From Fragilaria crotonensis (Eukaryota; Bacillariophyta; Fragilariophyceae; Fragilariales; Fragilariaceae), in assembly GCA_022925895.1 (NCBI GenBank), contig JAKSYS010000243.1:64001-79377 (forward strand): 15,377 nt of DNA, read 5' to 3'. Both the position numbers and the translations under genes were made by a program. Under the pieces are notes generated by a model. The model was not told where the DNA came from and did not search any database. It saw only the letters and a list, made by a program, of their open reading frames with translations. Below are positions 7,861 through 15,377 of this stretch, one piece after another (the first letter of the stretch is position 1; each line of letters starts with the position of its first letter).

Positions 7861-9952
7861 ATGGCAACTCCTCCTCAGGTTCTCCAAGTCGCTCCGCCTC
7901 CGCTGTCAACCCCGTTGCAGCCTCCAAGGGAGCAAATCGCGGCGTCACCACCTGTCATTGTGCCTCCTCCTCCCATCAACCCGTTGTTGACTCCAAAGGA
8001 GGCAACTCCGCAACCACCCACGCCGATTGCGCCTCAACTTCCGACTCCAACTCCAGTCAAACTCTTCCAGTCGCCGCCAACTCCAATTCGTTCTTCAAAC
8101 GAAAGCGACAAGCAAGTGAGCGAGCAACCAATCATTCCAAAGGCAACAAAAGCGAAGAGTACACCAGGAGTCAAACACGTTCCTCGTCGCTCCACTCGCA
8201 ATCGTTCGGCTCCAGTCCGTCTCGGATACGACGGACAACAAGGACACGGTTGCAACTCCGAATTCAATGGAACCTCCCTCGAATGGCTTTACAATGAAGT
8301 TGCCGTGTGTTTTTCACCACCTCCCTCATCATACAAGGCAAGTGTCAGCGATCCTGACACTTTGAGCTTCAACGAAGCGATGAGCGACCGCGACAACATC
8401 GAAAAGTGGTTGAAGGCTGCAAACGACGAAATTCAAAGTTTGCAGAAAAACGGTACTTGGATTGAAGTGCTGATCACGGAAGCCAAGACTCGAATTCTAC
8501 CCAGTACTTGGGTGTTTCGTCGCAAATGTACTCCCGATCGTACGATTAGTATGTACAAGGCACGCTACTGCGTACGAGGCAATCTTGAAGAACACATTCA
8601 GGAAACTTTTGCCCCAGTCGTGGCCTGGAGTACTGTACGGTTGTTCCTAGTTCTTTCACTAACTTTGAACTGGAAAAGTTGCACAATCGACTTCAGCAGC
8701 TCGTTCATTCAAGCCCCACTTTCGGATCCAGTCTGGATCCATTTGCCGCGTGGATTCCATTCTCCGAAAGGCCACGCCACGTGCCTCCAGCTCTTGAAAA
8801 GCCTTTATGACTTAAGTGTGGCACCAAGACTCTGGTACCAGCATCTATCGGAGGCTCATCACGAAGAAGGCTTTAAGGCCTGCGCTTACGACCCGTGTCT
8901 ACTCTACAAGGATACGATTATGGTCGTTCTATATGTGGATTATCTAGGCATCATTGCCTATCGCGACCAAAAAGACCTCGACAAGCTCTTCGCAAACTTG
9001 GAAGCGAAACATTGAGTTTCACTTGCGAGGGCATGTTTAATGTTTACTGACTTCCTGGGCATGAATTTCACTCGCGATGCGCCAAACGGAACGCTTACCC
9101 TCACCCAGAAAGGCCTCATCCAGAAAATCAAGGAAGCAACCGGCATGTCCGACAGCAATTACAAGTGGACACCAGCTGCTCAGGCCGCACTTGGAATTGA
9201 TCCCGACGGACCTCCCATGACAGAGACGTGGAGCTACCATTCCATTGTCGGCATGCTCCTTTATTTGTCGACCAACACTCGCCCCGACATCACTTTTGCT
9301 GTCAGCCTGCTGGTTGCCAGGTTCTGCCACAACCCTAAACAAAGCCACGCGTCCGCCGTCAAGACTCTCGTTCGCTATCTGCACCGCACGAGCAACATGG
9401 GCATGATTGTCAAGCCCACTGCTGGCACCTTGAATCTTGACTGTTACGTCAACGCTGACTTTGCAGGCCTTCACGGCCGTGATCCCGATTGTTCTCCGAC
9501 CTCTGCAAAGTCTCAAACTGGCTGAGTACATCATCACTCTTGGTGGATGTCCCATTTTGTGGAAGGCTCTCCTCCAAATTGAGATCTCATTGTCCACACT
9601 TGAGGCCGAATACTCTGCTCTCAGCTCCGCGATGCGTACGCTCTTGCCCCTCCGCTCTATGCTTCAGGAAATTGCCTCCGGCATCAAACTTCCTCGCACG
9701 TTCTCCTATTTGACAATTAATTGCCAAGTCTTTGTAGACAACAACGGCGCGCTTCTTCTCGCCGTAAACCAACGTATCACCAACTGCACAAATTATTTCC
9801 AGGTGAAGTGGCACTTCTTCTGGCAGCACGTGCGTGATGGCACGGTTGCCATTGTGAACGTTGACACTCAGGAGCAGAGGGCTGATTTTCTTACAAAAGG
9901 ACTAAATCGTGAGAGTTTCGAATGTGTCCGCAAACTTGTCCAAGGATGGTAA
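7861..9952 (+). pseudogene. Ty1/copia pol relic: RT and RNase H, decayed
   Basis: This is the 3' half of a copia-type polyprotein; gag, protease and integrase are missing. It opens with a Pro-rich linker and a basic 'RRSTRNRS' stretch, as found between integrase and RT. RT follows, with 'WVFRRK', 'YKARYCVRG', 'TFAPVV', 'TIDFSSSFIQAPL' (first catalytic Asp), 'KSLYDLSVAPRLWYQHL' and 'YVDY' (normally YVDD) near 8932-8943. The frame stops at 9013-9015 (TGA), and two small shifts between about 9005 and 9045 are needed to reach 'FTDFLGMNFT'. The conserved 'TLTQKGLIQKI' and 'TRPDITFAVS' follow. RNase H has 'NADFAGLHGRDPD' (usually DAD) and a TGA at 9523. Four extra bases (TGAG) there shift the frame into 'YIITLGGCPILWK', 'LEAEYSAL', 'VDNNGALLLA' and 'RADFLTKGL'. 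The stop is TAA at 9950. Damage to the active sites plus at least three frame lesions mean it is not functional. Confidence 0.9.
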
Positions 9953-10550
9953 TGGCCACCCAAACCATTGTGTCTCTTGTTCAAACTGTAACCCTCGTTT
10001 GACTCGTATTTATTTTAATTGACGTTTTGTGATCTGTTTCTGCATTTATGGAGGAAAGGGAGAATTGAAACCTACACTGCACTGGACTACGATGCCATCA
10101 TTGTACTGTGCTTCTGTGAGGTCATCCACTGAAATGAGAAACACAATACGCCATCAGAGCAGTGAAGACGAACGGTCGAGGTCAGACGCACGACGCCCCC
10201 GTCACCCAGATCATTACATACTACATACTCACAGTATGACGGGGAGCGTAGACAACAAGTTCATGTAATAGTTCGGGACTACAGCAGCTCGAATTCGCTC
10301 ATTGTTGTTGCAAACCATTGCGACGGCAAGGTCATCTCACACGAGTGCCGAGGAGCCAACTACTAGTTAGGCTACCACGGCGTGTGAAGAGCTGGAGCTA
10401 CATAGCTAGCTTACGAGGTGGGAAAGGACACGCATCCCGCTGTACTGTCAGGTCTCTAACTAATTTCGTACGAACGAACTACCCCACACCCTGCAGAAAT
10501 GATCTGCGATGGACGTCAGTATTTTCATCATCATTGCGTCGCCTTTCGTG
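9953..10550. other. 3' remnant of copia element and unassigned spacer
   Basis: No gene is supported here. A short A/T-rich trailer follows the copia stop, then a purine run at 10050-10064, and sequence that could be a 3' LTR for an unknown distance. Small plus-strand open frames (10029-10268 and one from 10318 overlapping the next relic) have no recognisable motif and are biased only by the opposite-strand gene. An end of the LTR could not be identified, because no second copy lies in the window. Confidence 0.45.
10050..10064 (+). other. Candidate polypurine tract of the copia relic
   Basis: GGAGGAAAGGGAGAA is all purine and lies about 100 bp after the pol stop, where a plus-strand primer for reverse transcription is expected. 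It is followed by TTGAAACC, so an LTR could begin at TG (10066). The position supports this, but there is no 5' LTR to compare. Confidence 0.4.
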
Positions 10551-11510
10551 TTATCGCAGGAGTTCGGATTGTACACGTCCATCGAAGCCAGTGTACGCCA
10601 GACGCCAGTGACAGCTTAAATAGCCTTTGAGCAAGTGGTCCCAGCCAATCGTTGTTTGCGATTGAAACGCCTGGTTTATGATTGGATGCATGTGAGATGG
10701 ATACTCTCCTATGTCGTTGAAATCCGGGTCGTCGTTTGATGACCACTTGCGGATAACCCCCGTAATAAGTTGTTTAAGGTGTTTCGTCGGGTGAGTTTCA
10801 CCTGCTGGTACTTTCTTGTACAGTTCTTGCAGGCTGGACAAATATGCTGGATTGTTTTGACAAGGAAGAATGTGGATCGCAGTTTCATCATGAGTCTTGC
10901 AGCATGGGCATAGTCTTAAAGACTCGTCTGGTATGCGAGCCTGCTGATATCGACGAACTCCTAGGGGAAGTTGCCCCTGAACAAATTTGTTGTGGCGAAT
11001 CTGTTGCGATGGGCTCAATCGACGAAAGAATTTCCCGAACGTAGCAAAGTCTATTTCGCCCCATATGGCGTCAGTCCATGAGTTCTGTTCCTGAAAGTAT
11101 CGTCGCAGGTGGTAACCGTTAATGTGGTATCGGACGCTATCGTCGAACTGATTGTTGATGCGAAGGCCATTGATTGTGAACGACACTTTCTGACTTTCCT
11201 GATGATCAACACTGGGCGTTGAGCAGAATCGTCCGTGGTTACGATATCTTGTTGCCAATTGCAAAGAAATCAGCGTCAATGTTCATCCTTGCCGAACAAG
11301 GTAGCCAATCATATGATCTTTTGTCGTCCTGATGTCCTTTTACCCATACTGATCTGAAGGGTCGACGTAGTTCTTCAAGTGAACTTCGAATAAGAAAATA
11401 AGATCAGCATCCTGAGGCATTCTACCGGTAGTTGAACAGTATCGTGGAAGAGCAAGTCTTTTACCCCTTGAGATCGCTGGCTTGCTATCCGCGTACCAAC
11501 GAATTGATGC
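10551..11510 (-). pseudogene. Retroelement relic: RNase H-like tail plus CCHC zinc knuckle
   Basis: This is the C-terminal end of a retroelement polyprotein on the minus strand, in three frames. Frame A (to about 11395) has 'RWYADSKPAISR', resembling an RNase H strand with a catalytic Asp. Frame B (about 11400 to a TAA at 11239) has 'VWVKGHQDD', 'LPCSARMNIDADFFA', the usual 'VKGHxD...LNxxAD' end of an RNase H-like domain. Frame C (from about 11275 to the TAA at 10551) is open for over 230 codons. It has 'WGEIDFATFG', a C-x2-C-x8-H-x3-C knuckle 'CPCCKTHDETAIHILPC' and the C-terminal 'IGWDHLLKGYLSCHW', a pattern I associate with dispersed repeats in diatoms. The RT domain itself is absent from the window. 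Class is uncertain: a non-LTR element or another RT carrying RNase H. Two frameshifts and the lost upstream part make it a pseudogene. Its 5' side abuts the edge of duplicated unit 2. Confidence 0.7.
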
Positions 11511-11724
11511 GTTGTGGGATCGCTCTGTTTCACATAAGCACGAATACGTTGGAGACATCGCTCAGACGAATACGCTGGTGCGAGCAGCTCGAGGAAAGTT
11601 GACATCGGGCATGTACAAAACGTCGAGATTTGATTGCAGACACCAAAATAATTCTTATCAATATTTAGGATTCATTAAGAATGAATCGTTTCCTGCACCA
11701 TGTCGTCGGGAGAAACAAAGCCGA

Positions 11725-14700
11725 TTAGGATCTACCGTCAACGGAAACTTTCACCTCGACTTCTTGGGTGGGTATGCCTTGCAATGCTCTGCCATAGCGG
11801 TGCTCCAACCATTCAACCTTTGCGACGTTTCCCCATTCTCGACATCGTTCAATCAACCGATTATAGTAATATCGTGCTCTTCTCACGTTCCATTGCGCAA
11901 TCATTAGGTGAAGAACTCGCTGATAAGCCATCGTCTCAAATACCACAAGGCGACATTGGTGGAGAGCCTCAATCGCAGCGTCGAAGGCTGCAGTCGTGTT
12001 CTTTTTCTTCACGATCGCATCCCATTCTGCGTTCACCAGACTCCAAAGTGGTTGGACATCGGGAACATTGTCCAAATACCATTTTCTAAGCGTCTTCATG
12101 TACCGGCTTGCGATGCTCCTATGCTTGACCTTCTTCTCTCGTCCATACAGTGCGAGTGCTCCCATGACGACTTGCGTGGTCACGAAGATGACATCGAAAT
12201 ACAAAGGCCCTTTTCTAAGCGCATAAAAAACATCCGGAAATGCTTTATCCAAGCCTTCCCAGTCCTCGAAGCTCAATAACAACGTGAACTGATCGGCATA
12301 AAGAGTGCAAAGGACTACATGATCTCCTTGTCTGCGACTCCATTCAAGATGATTCTCTCCGTCCATTGCCTCCCCAACCAGTTCAAGAAGATCGTCAGAT
12401 TGCCCGAGAAGGTGCCGAACGTACTGTAAGCGGATGGAATGAACTCTCCACATTTGTATAGCCCGGCACTCCTTCATTTGACGGCACCAACGTTTGAGGT
12501 CTTCCTCCACTTCACGGAGTGGGGCGCCAAGATGAAGTCGTACGTCTGTATAACCAGAAAGAGCCAAAAAAGCTATAGCAAGGTCTGAAGTGCTCTCTGA
12601 CCCATATCGATAGCTGGCAAGCAAGGGCACCTCAAGTCCAGCCACGTATTGTCTCCAAGGGAAGACGATGACTGATGTGAACAAAAGAGACATACACCTT
12701 GCGCTCGGGGCTGTGGGCACTTTACAGCACATTTCGACTGATGCCTTCCCCCATCTGTAGGCGGCGTCAGCATTCCCCATCGCTCGAAGTATCATCGCGT
12801 ATCGAGCGAGGGTCGCGGCCGTGACAGCACAAACACCATACTTCACTGAAACCCTCAATTCACGGAGTGTACAGTACACGAAGAGTTGCTCATAGTTGTG
12901 CACTATCAGAAACGGACAAATACGGCTCAGTATCATCATCACAGAGCGCTTGTTGGCGTCGTCGATCGACGGCAGGGACACAAAATCCATTGGGTGTAAA
13001 CGTCGAAGTGCCACTTTGGTCCGACAAAGCTCCACCACAACCTGGGAAATACTCGGTCGCTTCGGTATTCTTTCCCCAAGTCCTCTTATTATCACATCAA
13101 ACGCCCAGGCCAACATTCCGTCGATATCATGACGATGACTGAAAGACATAATCTTCGTGTTATGAGCTCGAATTCTGTCTTCAAGTCGCTTTGCTCGATT
13201 CAAGACAATTGCGATGGCTTCATCACACCTCTCGAAGAACCCTGTGCAGCTGGTAGCTTCCGCATACGCGTTCTGCAAGTTAATGCAAAGCTCATAATTC
13301 AACGACCAATCAGGCTCATGTATCAGACCGACCCCGCACTCCAAAAATTCGCGGGCATTGTCTACAGAAGCTTTCAGCGCGGCCAAGGTCGCAGCCCGAA
13401 GCAGAAGCTGCATCGTTGACAGCCGCTCTCGGTCGTTGGAAATGCGCGTAGCTCCTCTCATCAAGTTGCTCGCCGCGAGGACGACCAACTTTTCGTCATC
13501 AGAGCGTTCTGTACAGGATAACATACCCAACAAACCTCGACCAACTACGAAGTGCATCGTCTCGCGTTCTGAATCTGTGTCCACCGATTGATACAGAAAA
13601 TACTGAATCGAATCGTGGCTAAATCTGAACACTCCAGGCGCGATATTCATTACGAGGCCACTATTGCAGGCGACTTGAACTCGTTCTAGGACCGACTTTT
13701 GATCAAAGTCGAGAGGCGTTTTGAAGTCTTCATTTGTGACCTTCGTCTCAACGACCGAGATATACCCCAATGCATCGACTTCAAACGTATGTCCAACAAA
13801 CGCTGCTAGACGGAGGATCTCCCGTACACTGCCATCAAGAGAGTTGATCTTGTCCGAAATGAACTCTGAGGGATTGTCCGAGACCTCAGCTTCAATCGCA
13901 TCTATACTCCAGTTCCAACTATTTGTTTCGAGAGTATAGTGTAAGAGGTCCTTCGATAGTAAGAAATCCAACAGTTGCACAACTGCGTGGGGATTCCCAC
14001 TGGTCTTGTCGTGTATCAGCGTAACCAGTAAATCGATGGCTTCATCTTTTCTGAGCAAAAGACCTGACAGCATAGAAGATAGATCGCTTCGGTCCAGATT
14101 CGTCACATATATCTCACTGAACGATAGATGTTCACATCCCCGTAGGTCTAGGTTCAACCTGCCCTTCACATCCACCTCGTCATCGCGATAGGCCAGACAA
14201 AATAGCACATGTCGAGAATCCGCGTTGCATCTTATCAAGGCCTGAATTAACCTGAAGGACAAATGATCCGCCCATTGTAAATCGTCAAAGAAGATCAGCA
14301 GGGGGTGTTCCTTTGTTGTAACAGCTCCGAGAAAATGCTTGCAAGCAAGCATGAATCGAGCAAAATCTTCACTGCCGACAGTGTGTTCCTCATTGTCACA
14401 CTCTTCGCCGGTGATGTTTGCAATGTTCGTCACCACCCTGGACAGAATCTTACTTTCTGGGCCTAGAGCAACAAGTGCAGCTCTTCTTTCATCCATAGGA
14501 TTTTCGCTTTGCAGTATGAGATCGCAGATATCTGAGAACGCAGCGGCAATCGCAGAATAGGGTTCCTTGCTAGTTTGCAGGAGATCAAACTTTCCTGACA
14601 CGAAACAGCCGGAATTATTCATCATGACGTGCTCTCTCATGCTTTCCACGAGGGAAGACTTTCCTGTGCCAGAGACTCCTTTCACAAATACAACCTGTGC

Positions 14701-14901
14701 ATTGCCTCGCGATGCTCTATCATACGCGACTCGAATGGTTTCAACCTGTTGCTGTCGGCCGTACAAAAATGAGCGGAAACCTGAGAAATGATCGGAAACG
14801 CGGTTATCGGTTGTGATGAGGCTAACCACGTCTTCCGAATGGCGTCCATATTGTCGGATGGCAGCATCGGAGGGGGCGTCCGAGTCATCACGAAAGCTCA
14901 T
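11725..14901 (-). CDS. STAND/AAA_16 ATPase with TPR-like helical tail, intact copy
   Basis: This is a 1058-aa protein from the ATG at 14901 to the TAA at 11725. It is a COG3899-type predicted ATPase, the module found in multidomain signalling kinases of bacteria, fungi and diatoms, probably acting as a nucleotide-driven sensor or scaffold in the cytosol. Order: an N-terminal region of about 45 residues; 'FLYGRQQQ' at the NTPase start; P-loop GVSGTGKS at about 75-82; 'LLIFFDDLQWAD' Walker B at about 201-212; 'AYRDDEV' at about 237-243, matching the usual sensor strand; 'SGNPHAVVQLLDFL' at about 301-314; winged-helix residues 'LRLAAFVGHTFEVDALGYI'; and 'RFSHDSIQYFLY' at about 426-437. From about 490 to 1050 it has helical repeats resembling TPRs. 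No membrane segment or signal peptide is seen. There is no kinase, GAF, histidine kinase or cyclase domain, so any output must come from a partner. No intron is needed. The ligand is unknown. Confidence 0.85.
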   Translation of the reverse strand: MSFRDDSDAPSDAAIRQYGRHSEDVVSLITTDNRVSDHFSGFRSFLYGRQQQVETIRVAYDRASRGNAQVVFVKGVSGTGKSSLVESMREHVMMNNSGCFVSGKFDLLQTSKEPYSAIAAAFSDICDLILQSENPMDERRAALVALGPESKILSRVVTNIANITGEECDNEEHTVGSEDFARFMLACKHFLGAVTTKEHPLLIFFDDLQWADHLSFRLIQALIRCNADSRHVLFCLAYRDDEVDVKGRLNLDLRGCEHLSFSEIYVTNLDRSDLSSMLSGLLLRKDEAIDLLVTLIHDKTSGNPHAVVQLLDFLLSKDLLHYTLETNSWNWSIDAIEAEVSDNPSEFISDKINSLDGSVREILRLAAFVGHTFEVDALGYISVVETKVTNEDFKTPLDFDQKSVLERVQVACNSGLVMNIAPGVFRFSHDSIQYFLYQSVDTDSERETMHFVVGRGLLGMLSCTERSDDEKLVVLAASNLMRGATRISNDRERLSTMQLLLRAATLAALKASVDNAREFLECGVGLIHEPDWSLNYELCINLQNAYAEATSCTGFFERCDEAIAIVLNRAKRLEDRIRAHNTKIMSFSHRHDIDGMLAWAFDVIIRGLGERIPKRPSISQVVVELCRTKVALRRLHPMDFVSLPSIDDANKRSVMMILSRICPFLIVHNYEQLFVYCTLRELRVSVKYGVCAVTAATLARYAMILRAMGNADAAYRWGKASVEMCCKVPTAPSARCMSLLFTSVIVFPWRQYVAGLEVPLLASYRYGSESTSDLAIAFLALSGYTDVRLHLGAPLREVEEDLKRWCRQMKECRAIQMWRVHSIRLQYVRHLLGQSDDLLELVGEAMDGENHLEWSRRQGDHVVLCTLYADQFTLLLSFEDWEGLDKAFPDVFYALRKGPLYFDVIFVTTQVVMGALALYGREKKVKHRSIASRYMKTLRKWYLDNVPDVQPLWSLVNAEWDAIVKKKNTTAAFDAAIEALHQCRLVVFETMAYQRVLHLMIAQWNVRRARYYYNRLIERCREWGNVAKVEWLEHRYGRALQGIPTQEVEVKVSVDGRS

Positions 14902-15377
14902 TGTCACAGGCTCCAACGCGAAACCTCAAAGTTGTTTGACGATGTCAGTTCACTTGTTCTTTGTGGTGAGGAAGAAGCACATGTACTTGAAATACCAAGG
15001 ATGTTATTCGTTGAGGTGAAAGCAGAAGGCACTCTTATGTGGCATTCTGGTTCCTCGTTGCGCGTACTCCAAACTTTGGAGTCCGGAGTACAACGAAGGT
15101 ACAAGGGTGAAAAAGCTCCGAGTCTCCAAGTACAGCTAACATGGGGTCATCAATCTACTTCTTCCCGGATCTAGCTAGAGAGGTGTGGATTGAGACTGAG
15201 ACTGGGATGACGGGAGAAGGAGATGATTCGTCTTTTCTACTGCATGAGACATACTGACATCCATACTTAAGTTACGAAGCACTCCCTCTGATCAGAGCAT
15301 GGATAGCAAATAAGTGTCGTTGTTTTCTCATTCGGTTTCATATAGTCATTTCTCCATATTCGTTTGGTATGTGTTTA
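14902..15377. other. 5' flank of intact ATPase gene and right edge
   Basis: This noncoding flank presumably holds the promoter and leader of the minus-strand gene ending at 14901. It aligns to 3679-4076 plus 7723-7795. It contains the nested inverted repeat at 15064-15091 and the transposon-free site at 15287-15288. A plus-strand open frame from 14788 to 15174 overlaps the gene start and is not preserved in the other copy. Confidence 0.5.
15064..15091. promoter_or_regulatory. Nested inverted repeat upstream of intact ATPase gene
   Basis: ACTCCAAACTTTGGAGT (15066-15082) has 8-base arms around a central C. It is enclosed by GTACTCC (15064-15070) and GGAGTAC (15085-15091), a perfect 7-base inverted pair. 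It lies about 163-190 bp upstream of the ATG, the same distance as the related palindromes at 3844-3865. It could bind a dimeric regulator or form a hairpin in the transcript; function is not shown. Confidence 0.4.

Larger units (their letters stand above)
11510..15354. repeat. Duplicated unit 2 (uninterrupted)
   Basis: This is the right member of the direct duplication. It carries the intact ATPase gene and continues without the transposon across the site at 15287-15288. Similarity to unit 1 is still visible near 15354 and probably runs toward the window end. Its left boundary touches the RNase H-like relic, whereas unit 1 is bordered by unrelated sequence. Confidence 0.88.

Noticed and set aside
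7833-8297. 154-codon Ser-rich open frame
   Set aside because: It is a shadow of the Pro-rich linker of the copia frame starting at 7861, which continues into recognisable RT.
9037-9597. 186-codon minus-strand open frame
   Set aside because: It is antisense to the copia RNase H region, whose plus-strand motifs are clear.
10318-10611. 97-codon plus-strand open frame
   Set aside because: It is Arg-rich, motif-free, and overlaps the end of the minus-strand zinc-knuckle relic.
14902-14916. Start of the ATPase five codons upstream, with the parallel 3679-3693 in copy 1
   Set aside because: The upstream codon is TTG in both copies. In a eukaryotic gene the first ATG (14901, 3678) is the better start.
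15287-15288. Transposon excision footprint in unit 2
   Set aside because: Tc1/mariner excision usually leaves two TAs around a few bases. Only TC is present and flank spacing matches a never-occupied site.
1-15377. CRISPR arrays, tRNA or rRNA genes, bacterial operons or phage modules
   Set aside because: No regularly spaced repeats, cloverleaf or rRNA-like segments, or closely packed co-oriented genes were seen.

Overview
The window looks like nuclear DNA of a diatom or close stramenopile. It has long intronless eukaryotic reading frames, a Ty1/copia pol relic of the kind common in diatoms, a very large TA-inserting DDE transposon with a transposase type I associate with diatom genomes, and no bacterial-style operons. 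Assignments come from motif reading; no database search was possible.

The window is a direct segmental duplication filled with mobile-element debris. Unit 1 (about 288-4078, resuming at 7723 to about 7795) and unit 2 (about 11510 to at least 15354) each carry the same minus-strand gene for a STAND-type/AAA_16 ATPase of the COG3899 kind: P-loop, 'DDLQWAD' Walker B, winged helix, then TPR-like helices. The unit 2 copy (11725-14901) is intact at 1058 aa. The unit 1 copy (503-3678) is a pseudogene with a one-base deletion at about 3088, just before Walker B.

Unit 1 is interrupted by a 3,644-bp DNA transposon (4079-7722). Its ends are exact: a TA dinucleotide on both sides, imperfect terminal inverted repeats of about 44 bp, and an unoccupied version of the site in unit 2 at 15287. 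Its transposase (4301-7501) is a very long IS630/Tc1-mariner-related DDE protein of about 1065 aa equivalent, with a SAP-like insertion between the second Asp and the Glu. Two frameshifts break it.

Between the units lie a decayed copia pol 3' half (7861-9952, plus strand; YVDD changed to YVDY, stops and frameshifts), a possible polypurine tract and LTR start (about 10050-10066), and a minus-strand relic with an RNase H-like tail and a CCHC zinc knuckle (10551 to about 11510) that abuts unit 2. The remaining stretches (1-287, most of 9953-10550, and the gene 5' flanks) show no gene I can support.

The most notable points are the large transposon with its paralogous empty site, and the mosaic identity of the two ATPase copies. 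A 497-bp block over the nucleotide-binding core is almost identical, next to a patch rich in amino-acid changes. This suggests gene conversion plus local diversification in an NLR-like protein architecture.
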